Positions 26,185-35,423 of a DNA stretch of 64,000 nucleotides are shown piece by piece. Positions within the stretch are counted from its first letter, which is position 1. Each line of letters begins with the position of its first letter. The notes beneath the pieces were generated by a model, which was not told where the DNA came from, ran no database searches, and saw nothing but the letters and a program-made list of their open reading frames with translations. The position numbers were made by a program, and so were the translations under genes. This DNA comes from Longibacter sp051155795 (GTDB lineage: Bacteria; Bacteroidota; Rhodothermia; Rhodothermales; Salinibacteraceae). The stretch is taken from the NCBI RefSeq assembly GCF_051155795.1, contig NZ_DAXETW010000014.1, positions 31,797-95,796 on the forward strand, in the 5' to 3' direction.

Positions 26185-26732
26185 CAAGCGCGAGACGGCG
26201 ATGCCTGAATGGCGGCACGCATGTCGTCGCGGAGGTTGGCGGCGTCCTCCAGGCCGAGGCGGCCGGCCAGCACGAGGCGAACCTCTCGCCGCTTGGCTGC
26301 GGCCGCGTACCGCTCCTCTTCCTCCTCCGTCTGCGGATCGACCGCCGGGATCTCGATCGGGTTGCTGTCATCGTCCAGCGCAACGAACGTGTAGAACGCA
26401 CGGTTCGATTTCGTCCGCGTCTGCTCTTTGGGGTTCTCCGCCCATACGTTCAGTTCGACCTCCATCGACGTACGAAATGCACGGTTCACCTGGCTTTGGA
26501 TCACCACCACCTCGCCGCCGCGGATGGGCGCCTGAAACTCCACGTTATCTACCGATGCCGTCACGCAGACCCGGTTTGCGTGGCGCTGAGCCGAGATGGC
26601 TGCACATTTATCCATCAGGTGCAGCAGGCGTCCACCCATCATGTTGCCCAGGCTATTCGTGTCATTGGGTAGCACGATTTCGTTGATGACGGCACGGGAA
26701 TCCGCAACCGGCTTGGACGAAGGAGACGACAT
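26184..26732 (-). CDS. Acyl-CoA thioesterase, hotdog fold
   Basis: A 182-residue protein from ATG 26732 (MSSPSSKPVADSRAV); upstream in-frame starts at 26777 (ATG) and 26780 (GTG) cannot be excluded. The hotdog core is clear: NEIVLPNDTNSLGNMMGGRL, LHLMDKCAAISAQRHANRVC, ASVDNVEFQAPIRGGEVVVI and ELNVWAENPKEQTRT, matching YciA/ACOT-type acyl-CoA thioesterases ('P...N..G.lfGG.ll..mD..aai.a.rh'). The conserved Asp and Asn of the active site are present. It hydrolyses acyl-CoA to free acid and CoA. A charged C-terminal helix follows. Confidence 0.92.
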   Translation of the reverse strand: MSSPSSKPVADSRAVINEIVLPNDTNSLGNMMGGRLLHLMDKCAAISAQRHANRVCVTASVDNVEFQAPIRGGEVVVIQSQVNRAFRTSMEVELNVWAENPKEQTRTKSNRAFYTFVALDDDSNPIEIPAVDPQTEEEEERYAAAAKRREVRLVLAGRLGLEDAANLRDDMRAAIQASPSRA

Positions 26733-26834
26733 GGAGCGAAGGGCGGAAGGGGAGAAGATCCGGAAAGGGATGCGCATCACGACGATAGCAACCTACCGAC
26801 GGTTTGGCGGAAAAGCAGCCGGACGCCGCTCACG

Positions 26835-28169
26835 TCAAGTCTTTTGCTTCTTTTTCTTTGCCGCGGGGAATAGGATGTTGTTCAGAATGAGCCGGTAGCC
26901 CGGTGAATGTTTGTGCAGGGCGAGGTCCGTCGGCGGGTCCCCTACAAAGTGCTGGTAATCCTCCGGGTCGTGGCCGGCGTAGAACGTAAACGTACCCTGA
27001 CCCACGGTGCCGTGGAGGTAGCGCACCTGGTCCCGGTTCGGTGCCTCGGCGAGGATCACCACGTCGTCCTTGACCAGGCTCTTCTTAAAGGCCGTCGTCT
27101 GTCCGACGAATCCTTTCACCGTCGCCACGTGGTTCTGCGTCAGCATGGTCGGCACCGGATCCCACTTCGCGCTGAACTCGAACAGTGTAAAGTAGTCGAG
27201 CGACGGGTCCCTCAACTGCGGCGGGGGCGGGCCGACGTCGATGTTGGAATGTTCGTATTCGTGCGGGTTGAAGTTCGGCTGGAAGTTCTCGAACGCCAGG
27301 GTATGCGAGTAATCCAGCTTGTCCATGGCATCCGGGTCGACGGGGTCTCCGTCGTACTCGCGCGGCACGATGTCGGTGGCGTGGGCCGCGAGGGCGATGT
27401 CGAACGTGTCCGTGCCGGAGCACATCGAGAAGAGGAAACCGCCCTGCGCGACGTAGCTCCGGATGCGTTCGGCGACGGCCAGCTTCAACTCGCTCACCTT
27501 GCGAAAGCCGTGTTCTCGGGCCAGGGATTCCGCTTCCTGCTGCTGCTTGATGTACCAGGACTGGTTACGGTACCGGAGGAATTTCCCGAACTGGCCGGTA
27601 AAGTCCTCATGATGCATATGGACCCAGTCGTAGTCAGAGAGCTTGCCGTCGAGGACCTCCGCGTCGTAGATCATGTCGTGCGGGACCTCGGCGTAGGTGA
27701 GCGCGAGAAGCACGGCATCGTCCCAGGGAAGGGTGGCGTCGGGCGCGTAGACGGCGATCTTGGGCGGTTTCTCGAGTCGCACGACCGACATGTTGCTCCC
27801 GTCCGCTTCGACCGTTGCGATGACCTCCGAGGCGGCGCCGCCATCGAGCGCTTCGAATGAGACTCCTCGGACGCGGAGCTCCTGCCGTGCCGACGGGGAA
27901 GCCGGGAGCATGAACGATCCGCCACGATAGTTAAGCAGCCAATCCACGGAAATGCCCTGTTCCAGCGCCCAGAACGCCGCGCCATAGGCCTTCAGGTGAT
28001 TGGTCTGCCGGTCGTCCATATGAACCAGCAGGTCCTGACCGAGGCCGGTTCGGGGCGCGACGAGGGCGGTGACGAGGAGCAGAATGGGGACGAGGATGGC
28101 GACCCCGGAGCAACGAACGCCGGATGGAGTCGCGTCGTCGGTCGTTCCAGGAGCGAAGGGGAAACGCAT
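26835..28169 (-). CDS. Exported protein of the Bacteroidota family labelled 'asparagine synthetase B'
   Basis: A 444-residue protein from ATG 28169. A hydrophobic signal segment (VAILVPILLLVTALVAP) is followed by LLVHMDDRQTNHLKAYGAAF and DWLLNYRGGSFMLP, hallmarks of a Bacteroidota family often annotated 'asparagine synthetase B'. It has neither the N-terminal glutaminase Cys nor the ATP pyrophosphatase domain of true AsnB. The segment GGFLFSMCSGTDTFDIALAA resembles the nucleophile elbow of class I amidotransferase-like folds, so a ThuA/amidotransferase-like domain is my inference. It ends with a Lys-rich tail. It is divergent from asnS, which is probably coincidence. Confidence 0.75.
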   Translation of the reverse strand: MRFPFAPGTTDDATPSGVRCSGVAILVPILLLVTALVAPRTGLGQDLLVHMDDRQTNHLKAYGAAFWALEQGISVDWLLNYRGGSFMLPASPSARQELRVRGVSFEALDGGAASEVIATVEADGSNMSVVRLEKPPKIAVYAPDATLPWDDAVLLALTYAEVPHDMIYDAEVLDGKLSDYDWVHMHHEDFTGQFGKFLRYRNQSWYIKQQQEAESLAREHGFRKVSELKLAVAERIRSYVAQGGFLFSMCSGTDTFDIALAAHATDIVPREYDGDPVDPDAMDKLDYSHTLAFENFQPNFNPHEYEHSNIDVGPPPPQLRDPSLDYFTLFEFSAKWDPVPTMLTQNHVATVKGFVGQTTAFKKSLVKDDVVILAEAPNRDQVRYLHGTVGQGTFTFYAGHDPEDYQHFVGDPPTDLALHKHSPGYRLILNNILFPAAKKKKQKT

Positions 28170-28404
28170 GTGCAGGCCGCGTTGCGCGAAGAAAGAGGGC
28201 AGGCAGGTGACGGTCATGCACAACGCCGAACGGCGAAACTCGTTCACGTGGCCTGCCGGCGCGTGCGCCGCGGAACCGGTGCAGCAGGCCCCTTCCATGC
28301 CGGAACATGATCGTCCCGTCGTGTATCACGCATGGGCTGACCGGGCGGCGAGCGCTATCCCGGTGCACCTTCACGTCTCCATCCACCCATCCATCTGTTG
28401 TTGA

Positions 28405-29931
28405 ATGTCCCACGCGTCCGACCCGATCGACGACTTCACCCGGATCGAAGACCTGCCCGACCACGTCGGTGAGACCGTTACCCTCAAGGGCTGGCTCCAC
28501 AATAAGCGGGGCTCGAAGGGACTCTATTTCCTGATCCTGCGCGACGGTTCGGGCTTCGTCCAGTGCGTGGCAGCCGAGGACAGCGTCGACGACGCGTCCT
28601 GGGAGGCGGCGGACGCTGCGAGCCAGGAGGCGGCGCTTGCCGTGACCGGGTCCGTGTCCGAAGATGATCGCGCCCCCGGGGGCTATGAAATCCAGGTGTC
28701 AGCCATCGAGACGATCGGCTCATCCGGCGACTACCCGATCACGCCGAAGGAGCACGGGATCGACTTCCTGATGAACAACCGGCACCTCTGGCTGCGTAGT
28801 GAGAGCCAGTGGGCGGTGATGCGGGTACGGAACCGTGCGATCATGGCGATCCATGAGTTTTTCCAGGACCGCGGATTCATTCAGATGGATGCTCCGGTTC
28901 TGACGGGGAACGCTGTCGAAGGCACGTCTACGCTTTTCGAACTGGATTACTTCGACGACCAGAGCGCCTACCTGACGCAGAGCGGGCAGCTGCACGGAGA
29001 GGCGATGGCAATGGCCCTCGGCAAGATCTACACGTTCGGCCCAACGTTTCGAGCGGAGAAGTCAAAGACCCGTCGTCACCTGACGGAGTTCTGGATGATC
29101 GAGCCGGAGATGGCGTTTTACGACCTGGAGATGGATATGGAATTGGCGGAGCAGTTCGTCAGCCACGTCGTCCAGACCGTTCTTCGCGACTGTGAGGCCG
29201 AACTGGAGGCGTTGGAGCGCGACACGGAGGCGCTTGAGAAGGTGCAGGCACCGTTCCCGCGCGTCAGCTACGACGAAGCCGTTGAGATCCTCCGGAGCGA
29301 TGAAACGGCCGACATGATCGACGACCGGATCGCGTCGATAAAGCAGGAGAAAACGGATCTGCAAGAAGAGAAGGAGGCCAACCAGAAGGAGCGCGGGCAG
29401 GCGAAGAAGTGGCGGAAGCGGCAGATCGATCAGCGCGAAATTGAGATCAACAAGCGCATCGATGAGATCGAGGAAGCCCTTCGCAACTTGCCGGACTGGA
29501 AGGCCTCTGCTCAGAACTTCGAGTGGGGGAGCGACTTCGGGGGAAGCGACGAGACGGTGCTCACCTGGCACTTCGATCGCCCCATAATCGTGCACCGCTT
29601 CCCGGCGAAGATCAAGGCGTTCTACATGAAGCGCGACCCGGAGGATGATCGCCTGGCGCTCGGCATGGACGTGCTGGCCCCAGAGGGATACGGCGAGATC
29701 GTCGGTGGCGGAGAGCGCGCAACGGACCTCGACTTCCTGGAAGAGCAAATCGACGCGCATGGTCTTCCGCAGGAGGTCTTCGACTGGTACCTCGACCTCC
29801 GCAAGTTCGGGTCCGTCCCGCACAGCGGATTCGGGCTCGGGCTGGAGCGCACGATCGGCTGGCTCTGCGGCCGGGAGCATGTCCGGGAAACGATTCCGTT
29901 CCCCCGGACGATTGGACGTCTGCATCCGTAG
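28405..29931 (+). CDS. asnS: Asparaginyl-tRNA synthetase with coiled-coil insertion
   Basis: A 508-residue class II synthetase charging tRNA-Asn. The N-terminal OB-fold anticodon-binding domain (VTLKGWLHNKRGSKGLYFLI) is followed by the catalytic core: YLTQSGQLHGEAMAMALGKI, motif 2 (FGPTFRAEKSKTRRHLTEFW) and motif 3 (HSGFGLGLERTIGWLCG). Asn rather than Asp specificity is suggested by the overall subfamily pattern. About residues 295-373 carry a highly charged coiled coil (KQEKTDLQEEKEANQKERGQ) not found in standard bacterial AsnRS (about 430-465 residues), accounting for most of the extra length. Start at ATG 28405; divergent from the exported-protein gene. Confidence 0.95.
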   Translation: MSHASDPIDDFTRIEDLPDHVGETVTLKGWLHNKRGSKGLYFLILRDGSGFVQCVAAEDSVDDASWEAADAASQEAALAVTGSVSEDDRAPGGYEIQVSAIETIGSSGDYPITPKEHGIDFLMNNRHLWLRSESQWAVMRVRNRAIMAIHEFFQDRGFIQMDAPVLTGNAVEGTSTLFELDYFDDQSAYLTQSGQLHGEAMAMALGKIYTFGPTFRAEKSKTRRHLTEFWMIEPEMAFYDLEMDMELAEQFVSHVVQTVLRDCEAELEALERDTEALEKVQAPFPRVSYDEAVEILRSDETADMIDDRIASIKQEKTDLQEEKEANQKERGQAKKWRKRQIDQREIEINKRIDEIEEALRNLPDWKASAQNFEWGSDFGGSDETVLTWHFDRPIIVHRFPAKIKAFYMKRDPEDDRLALGMDVLAPEGYGEIVGGGERATDLDFLEEQIDAHGLPQEVFDWYLDLRKFGSVPHSGFGLGLERTIGWLCGREHVRETIPFPRTIGRLHP

Positions 29932-29967
29932 GGTTCGTTGGTCGGTAGTTGATTGTGGAGGGTGGAC

Positions 29968-30163
29968 AACCTGTTTGGCGGATGGATCGCAAAAAACAAG
30001 GTAAGAAGCTTACGCCTCCGATAGGGCCGAAGGTTTTCATTTGGCACTGGCTTAGTGAACACGCAGCGCTAGATCCAAGACGATCCAGTGTTTGGAGCGT
30101 TGCGAGGACCGACCTCGGGAGGTCCGTACCCTTGGGGGCCAAAGGCTGTCCGCCAAACAGGTT
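29968..30163. repeat. 196-base segment bounded by a perfect 15-base inverted repeat
   Basis: AACCTGTTTGGCGGA at 29968-29982 and its exact reverse complement at 30149-30163. The interior also has a smaller GGACC/GGTCC hairpin near 30108-30127. It could be a structured 3' untranslated region of asnS mRNA or a small non-autonomous mobile element. I see no obvious target-site duplication. Confidence 0.55.
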
Positions 30164-30210
30164 CTGATTGGATCAGGGGCGGGACAAGACGCCTGACCGC
30201 ATCCGATCAG
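30164..30210. other. Hairpin directly after the inverted-repeat segment
   Basis: Bases 30164-30173 pair with 30201-30210 (ten pairs, one G-T), with an inner CAGG/CCTG stem. No T run follows, so it is not itself a terminator. Confidence 0.45.
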
Positions 30211-30231
30211 CCCGACGCACTCGATCGATAT

Positions 30232-30271
30232 AAAAAGCGCCTCTGCCGATTGCCGGCGAGGCGCTTTTTTT
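30232..30271. terminator. Bidirectional intrinsic terminator
   Basis: A 12-base stem (30232-30243 with 30258-30269), extended by an inner GCCG/CGGC stem, with a T run on the plus strand (30264-30271) and five A residues on the other side giving a T run on the minus strand. It serves asnS and the convergent type IX-sorted gene. Confidence 0.9.
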
Positions 30272-30342
30272 GGTGCGTCACATTACATTGCGTAGCCCGG
30301 ACCTGGGGCCGTGCGATCGAACCCTCTTTCGGGCATAAACTG

Positions 30343-31797
30343 CTACTGAACGACCGTAATCGGCTGCGTGACCTGGCGCGAGGCCGTTCGGGCCCGAATG
30401 AGGTATCGGCCCGGCGCGAGTCCGTCGGCGGAGACGTTCACCGTGTGGAGTTGCCCCGGCGCCGGTGTGCCGCGGTACAGTGTCCGAACGCGGCGGCCCA
30501 GCACATCGAACAGGTCGATCACGAGCGGCTCCGCGGTTTCCAAGCCATAGGTGACCGAACTCTGCGTGCGAACGGGATTCTGTCCCGAAAGCTCCAATGT
30601 CAGCGCCTCGTCGAGATCGATGCGCGCGGTAACCTCTGGCGAGTATTCGACGTCGCCATCTACGTCGACCTGCCGGAGCCGGAACGTGTTATCGCCTGGG
30701 TCAAGATTGTCGACAGCAAAGCGATAGGTGGTGGACTCGGTCGTCGTGTGCTGTCCTTCGACGAAGCCGATGGCGTTGAAGCCGGCACCGGACCGGTGCT
30801 CAATATAAAACCCCCGGTTGTTCGTCTCTGACAGCGTCGTCCAGCGCAGCACGATCGACCGTCCGTCTGCCGTTGCGGTGAAGGTGCCGAGTTCGACGGG
30901 GATCGCGGTGTTGAAGTCCGCGACGCCGGTGGCGCACTCCGGGTCGAAGCCGTCGTCGCAGACTTCGTACTCGAAGCTGTCGGTGCCGTCGGATGTGGGC
31001 GCGTACTCAAAGGATCCGTCGCTGTTGAAGGTCAGCGTCCCATTGCTCACGCCGCTTAGTATCGTCGCGATGAGCGGGCCGTCATCGAATCCGTCCACGA
31101 TGTCCGGGTCCGAATCGTTGGAGAGCACGTTGCCCTGGACCGACTCGCCCCACGTCGTGGTGTAGGTCTCATCGGTGACCGTCGGAGCCCGGTTGCTGTA
31201 GTCGTCCGTGCCTCGATCATACACAGGGGTTTCTGTGATCGCGACATTATCGATTTTCAGCGTGCGCCCGCCGGCATTGTCGCCGTTAAACTCGATGGCG
31301 ATTCGGGCTCGGTCGATCGAACCACCGACGGCATTCGTGATTTCGGACTCGGTGAACGTGTGCTGGTACGCCTGAAGCGTCGTCACCCCACTGAGGCCGA
31401 CCTCATCCAGGGGGAAGTACGAATCATCTCGCGTGATAAGAACAATGCGGAGAAACGTGTTGCTGCCCGGGCTATTGGGCAAATACTCGAATTCGACGCA
31501 CACGTCTCCGTCGATCGAAACGTATGGGCTGCGAACGACCCGGTTGTCTCCCGGATCGTTGCCGTTGGCACCGCTGGTACGAAAGCTCTGCTGACCGTCG
31601 ATCGGGTCGGTCGACGTAATCGATGTACCAAAAATTTCCCACCCGCTGTCAGTTAGCTGGCTTCGGGTGACGTTCTCCACATCCTCACTGATGGTCACAT
31701 TCGCGCACTGTGCAGCAGCAGGTGGAAGGCTGATGGGAAGGCAAAAGATGAACAGGATGGATAAAGCAATCAGGGAAACGCGGTATCTCTGTTTCAT
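30343..31797 (-). CDS. Secreted protein with cadherin-like repeat and type IX sorting domain
   Basis: A 484-residue protein from ATG 31797, where a signal peptide begins (YRVSLIALSILFIFCLPISL, cleavage after AAAQ). Residues about 30-205 form a jelly-roll-like beta domain (VEFEYLPNSPGSNTFLRIVL; LKIDNVAITETPVYDRGTDD), like carbohydrate-binding modules. Next is a tandem-95/VCBS-type Ig-like repeat (VQGNVLSNDSDPDIVDGFDD, GTLTFNSDGSFEYAPTSDGT). The C-terminus has the same fibronectin-like module (IPVELGTFTATADG, LRWTTLSETNN) and type A sorting domain (LSGQNPVRTQSSVTYGLE, FDVLGRRVRTLYRG, GLAPGRYLIRARTA) as the beta-helix proteins. Surface-attached or secreted; ligand unknown. Confidence 0.88.
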   Translation of the reverse strand: MKQRYRVSLIALSILFIFCLPISLPPAAAQCANVTISEDVENVTRSQLTDSGWEIFGTSITSTDPIDGQQSFRTSGANGNDPGDNRVVRSPYVSIDGDVCVEFEYLPNSPGSNTFLRIVLITRDDSYFPLDEVGLSGVTTLQAYQHTFTESEITNAVGGSIDRARIAIEFNGDNAGGRTLKIDNVAITETPVYDRGTDDYSNRAPTVTDETYTTTWGESVQGNVLSNDSDPDIVDGFDDGPLIATILSGVSNGTLTFNSDGSFEYAPTSDGTDSFEYEVCDDGFDPECATGVADFNTAIPVELGTFTATADGRSIVLRWTTLSETNNRGFYIEHRSGAGFNAIGFVEGQHTTTESTTYRFAVDNLDPGDNTFRLRQVDVDGDVEYSPEVTARIDLDEALTLELSGQNPVRTQSSVTYGLETAEPLVIDLFDVLGRRVRTLYRGTPAPGQLHTVNVSADGLAPGRYLIRARTASRQVTQPITVVQ

Positions 31798-32142
31798 AGA
31801 TCGTGCTCTCGAAAGGGGAGGGACGGAAGGGGGAAGGCTACAAGCCTCCGCAACAGGTAATACATCGCTCGGATCCGATGCAAGTGTGCGCAACATGACG
31901 GGTTTAAAGATGCCTTCATTCATGCGAACGCAGGTTTGCCTTTCATTCATCTGGTGTACTCACCGGGTGAAGGAAACCTTGCTCCTGCGGAAAACAGCTT
32001 CTGCTATCCCGGTTGCGGATCGTAACGATGTATAGCGGTGGACCGTGCTAGTCTCAGACGTCCGGATCGTGCAGCCGCCGCGCTACCGGATGCTGTTTGA
32101 GTTCCGCGTCCACACCCCCTTTCTCAATCCTCTTCTTCCGTC
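31798..32142. other. Divergent intergenic region
   Basis: A 345-base region between two divergent envelope-protein genes; it must contain both promoters. No gene, repeat or RNA recognised. Confidence 0.4.
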
Positions 32143-33357
32143 ATGCCGCGCCGCGCCTGTGCAATCCTGCTTGCCACTTTTCTGCTGTTTCCGGTGAGCG
32201 TCTCCGTCGCTCAATCTGGAGAGTCTTTGTTTTCCAACCGTACGCTGAATTATCTCGGTCTATCAATTGTGAACGATCCCGGTCAGTATGCCATGGGGGG
32301 CGGTACGGTCGCGCTTCGGGGACGACCGGGAGCTGTCGATGTGAACCCGGCCGCCATCGGGCGGGAGGGGTTTGTTGAGTCAGGCATCGACCTCGGAGTG
32401 GATCCGTTCCTCCAGTCCGATTTTATTTTCGATCAGACCCTGATGAGCCCGTTCGTGACCGTCCGGTCCGGTCGATGGGCAGCGGGACTCCAGTTTATTC
32501 AGTTCTCCTACGGGACCTTCGAACAGAGGAGTGGGGATGGCCGGGTGCTTGAGACGATCGACAAGCGCCACCGCACGATCAAGGCGTTCGGAGCCTATGA
32601 TCTGACGGACACGTGGACGGCCGGCGCCGCCATTGGTTACAGCGCGGAGGGATTTGCTCAACTGGACGTGGATGACGCGCGGAGCGTCACGCTCGACCTC
32701 GGGATCTACGGCGAGTGGGAGCGGACTCTTTCATCCGGTGGACAATGGCGTCCGAGCGTGGGTCTATCGCTGACCGACTTTGGACCGAACAGCACCATTG
32801 TTGAAGGAGGGAGCCCCTCCGGCGGCAGAATCGGCGACGTGGAAGTGGCTACCCCGACCCGCCTCCATCTCGGCGGAGCACTCGTTTACGAGTCGGGCGC
32901 GAAACCATACGGACGGCCGGCGGTGGTGCTGACCGGTCATCTCGGTTTAGCCAAAGAAATGGTGCGTCTCGAGAATTCGGGCACCGGCGGTATCGATGCT
33001 GCCAATCCATTCGCTGCACTGGTACAGTCGTGGAAGCCGGCCGATACGGAGATTTTCCTGGACGGGGACGGGGTTAGGCAAGTGACGACCGTTGGTGCGT
33101 GGGGGCAGATTGTGAAGCACGTCGGGGTTGAAGTGACGGCGCTCGACCTGGTATCGCTTCGCCTGGGCAGGAAAATCGCGGATGAGACCTTCGAGGTAAA
33201 CACGACCGCAGCCGGTCTCGGCGTCGATCTGGTGTATCTTCGACTCGACTACGCAATCACGCTGACGTCGTCCGTGGATGAATGGGAAGACCTGTCCTAC
33301 GTCCGTCTCACGGCGCGCCTTCCGATCGACGGGCGCTTCGACCGCCACTGGTGGTGA
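32143..33357 (+). CDS. PorV/PorQ-like outer-membrane beta-barrel protein
   Basis: A 404-residue protein with a signal peptide (AILLATFLLFPVSVSVAQ). The early segment DPGQYAMGGGTVALRGRPGA, DVNPAAIG is the 'a.amGgA.va...d.......NPA' pattern of the PorV/PorQ and FadL-like barrels of Bacteroidota. The rest is alternating amphipathic strands and it ends with an aromatic C-terminus (RLPIDGRFDRHWW). PorV delivers type IX substrates and PorQ retains their signal domain, which suits a gene divergent from a type IX-sorted protein; whether this is the actual PorV is not certain. Confidence 0.75.
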   Translation: MPRRACAILLATFLLFPVSVSVAQSGESLFSNRTLNYLGLSIVNDPGQYAMGGGTVALRGRPGAVDVNPAAIGREGFVESGIDLGVDPFLQSDFIFDQTLMSPFVTVRSGRWAAGLQFIQFSYGTFEQRSGDGRVLETIDKRHRTIKAFGAYDLTDTWTAGAAIGYSAEGFAQLDVDDARSVTLDLGIYGEWERTLSSGGQWRPSVGLSLTDFGPNSTIVEGGSPSGGRIGDVEVATPTRLHLGGALVYESGAKPYGRPAVVLTGHLGLAKEMVRLENSGTGGIDAANPFAALVQSWKPADTEIFLDGDGVRQVTTVGAWGQIVKHVGVEVTALDLVSLRLGRKIADETFEVNTTAAGLGVDLVYLRLDYAITLTSSVDEWEDLSYVRLTARLPIDGRFDRHWW

Positions 33358-33510
33358 GCTGTCGAAGATTCATGCAGGTGCGGGACCGACCGGTACGAAT
33401 TCCGGTGGGTTTGTCGTTTGAACGCACGCGTCGATACCTTCCGGTCCCGCGGGGGCAACGTTCCTCTGCGGCCGGCCTTGCGATTCTCCGAAACCATCCG
33501 TCCAGTTGCC

Positions 33511-34245
33511 ATGCGGAATCTGTCGCTTTCCTTTCTTCCGATCCTCCTCGTCGCTCTCGCCTTACCCATGCCCACGATGGCTCAGTCCGACGCGCCCGCC
33601 TCCCAGCGAACGATCACGGTCAGTGGAGAGGGGGAGGCCTCCGCGGAGCCGGACCGGGCGAACGTTCGATTCGCCATCGTCTCGCGGGCGGAGACGGCCG
33701 AAGCGGCTCGGTCGCAGAACGCCGATGCCGCACAGAGCGCCATGAATGCCGTGCGTGCGCTCGACATCGAGGAGGGCGACATTCAGATGCAGTCCCTGAC
33801 GCTCCAGCCGCAGCGTCGATACAACCGTCAGACGGGTGAGACCGAAGAGCTTGGGTACGAAGCGACGCGGCGGATCCGGGTCGAGGTTTCGGATCTCGAT
33901 CGGCTGCCGGAACTAATCGCGAGTGTTGTGGAGCAGGGCGCCAATCGACTGGACGGCGTCCAGTATGATATCGAGGATCGAACGGCGATTCGGAATGAGG
34001 CCTTGCAGAAGGCGGCCGAGTCGGCCCGCGGCAAAGCCGAACTGCTGGCGTCGACCCTGGGTGCGTCGCTCGGGCCGGTCCAGCAGATCCGCGAACAGCA
34101 GTACTCAGCGCCGCAGCCCCGGATGAGTGTCTCCCTGGACGCGATGGCCGTTAAATCAAGCGAAGCGGGCGGCGAGCCGGAGGCGTTCGCTGCCGGTCGC
34201 ATCACGGTCGAAGCCACCGTGCAGGTGACCTTCGAGCTTCGATAA
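33511..34245 (+). CDS. SIMPL domain (DUF541) exported protein
   Basis: A 244-residue protein from ATG 33511, which opens a clear signal peptide (LSFLPILLVALALPMPTMAQ). The mature start ITVSGEGEASAEPDRANVRF is the signature of SIMPL/DUF541 proteins (YggE/BP26 type), followed by the typical LTLQPQRRYN and AVQYDIEDRT-like 'd.r.a...A...A...A...A' block (NEALQKAAESARGKAELLAS) and a C-terminal strand. Members form periplasmic or outer-membrane ring assemblies; cellular function is unclear. It follows the PorV-like gene by 153 bases on the same strand. Confidence 0.92.
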   Translation: MRNLSLSFLPILLVALALPMPTMAQSDAPASQRTITVSGEGEASAEPDRANVRFAIVSRAETAEAARSQNADAAQSAMNAVRALDIEEGDIQMQSLTLQPQRRYNRQTGETEELGYEATRRIRVEVSDLDRLPELIASVVEQGANRLDGVQYDIEDRTAIRNEALQKAAESARGKAELLASTLGASLGPVQQIREQQYSAPQPRMSVSLDAMAVKSSEAGGEPEAFAAGRITVEATVQVTFELR

Positions 34246-34311
34246 GCCAGGTGTCGTGCTGCGATTCATGCGACGCGCGTGAGCCGGAGCCGGTGGGCAC
34301 GCTGCGAGGAT

Positions 34312-35190
34312 TTATTTCACCTGCTCTGCTGCCTTCGGGAGCCGGTGGTCGAGCCAGGTGCAGATGTCGGCGATGACGTCGTCGCGCTCCGGCTCGTTAA
34401 AGGTCTCATGGTAAAGGCCGTCGTACAGGTGTAGCGTCTTATCGTCCGACGCGGCCTGATCGTACAGGCGCCGGCTCGCCTCCGGGCTCGTCACGACGTC
34501 GGCTGTCCCGTGAAAGACGAGGAAGGGAAGTAGAAGCGTGCGAAGTTGCTTCTGGATCCGCTGGTTCGCGCGGAGGATCTCCGCCCCGGTGCGCGCCTGG
34601 ATGCGGCCGTGATAGTTGAGGGGGTCCTGCTCGGCTTCGTCCACCACGTCCTGGTCCCTGGAGATGCGGCCCTCGGGAGACGTCACCACCGGAAGACGGG
34701 GCAGGACGGCTCCGACGAAGCGAGCGATTTTTCGAAGGAACGGTGCGATGTCAGGGTCGACCTCGATGGCGGGGCTGCTGAGGAGGAGTCCCGCCACGTC
34801 CCGGATCTGCCGTTCAAGCGCGAAAAGGAGCACGACGGCACCGCCCATGCTGTGCCCGAACAGGTACAGCGGGCGGTCCCCGATGCGGCGGCGAACGTGG
34901 CTGATCGCCAGATCGAGATCGTCAACGTACGCGTCGAAGGAGCGTACGAACGCCCGTGGGCCCTCCGAGCGGCCGTAGCCCCGCTGGTCATATGCGTAGA
35001 CCTCAACGTGATGCTCGTTCATGGCCCGGGCCACGTGGCCGTAGCGCCCGCTATGCTCGCCGTAGCCGTGTACGAGCAGTACGGTCCCTCGGGGGGTGGG
35101 GCAGGCCCAGTGTCTGGTGACAAGATGCAACCCGTCGACCGTCATCAGGCTCTGCAGGTTATCCGGCGGGATGCGGGCGGGAACGGGCAT
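34312..35190 (-). CDS. Alpha/beta hydrolase, monoacylglycerol lipase-like
   Basis: A 292-residue serine hydrolase of the 'serine aminopeptidase S33' / lysophospholipase group. The start is ATG 35190 (MPVPARIPPDN); longer in-frame starts add unrelated residues. The oxyanion HGYGEHSGRY motif is near residue 41, the nucleophile Ser114 lies in LFGHSMGGAVVL, the acid Asp is in FHGTADVVTSPEAS, and the His in LYDGLYHETFNEPE, so the triad is complete and matches monoglyceride lipases ('GHSMGG', 'YHE..NE'). No signal peptide: cytoplasmic. It converges with the SIMPL gene, with 66 bases between stops. Confidence 0.9.
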   Translation of the reverse strand: MPVPARIPPDNLQSLMTVDGLHLVTRHWACPTPRGTVLLVHGYGEHSGRYGHVARAMNEHHVEVYAYDQRGYGRSEGPRAFVRSFDAYVDDLDLAISHVRRRIGDRPLYLFGHSMGGAVVLLFALERQIRDVAGLLLSSPAIEVDPDIAPFLRKIARFVGAVLPRLPVVTSPEGRISRDQDVVDEAEQDPLNYHGRIQARTGAEILRANQRIQKQLRTLLLPFLVFHGTADVVTSPEASRRLYDQAASDDKTLHLYDGLYHETFNEPERDDVIADICTWLDHRLPKAAEQVK

Positions 35191-35423
35191 AGGATTGCGG
35201 ACGGAGGAGAAGATCGACTTTGTGTAGACGCGATCCCTATGTTCAGAAGCCGGGCCGACTTCTGCAACTGGAGCTCGCCCCGGCACCCCAGACGTCGGCA
35301 CGATCGGCTGTCTTTACGTGAGAAGGCGCCGATTTCTGTAACGCGCCGTAACGCTGGGCAACGCAGATGCGAAACGATTGCCTATCCTTTTCCACTGATG
35401 CCGGTCATGCCACCGCTGCCTCC

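Larger units (their letters stand above)
29932..30342. other. Structured intergenic region between convergent genes
   Basis: A 411-base gap with no gene. It contains a 15-base perfect inverted repeat enclosing 166 bases (29968-30163), a second hairpin (30164-30210) and a strong bidirectional terminator (30232-30271). Confidence 0.6.
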
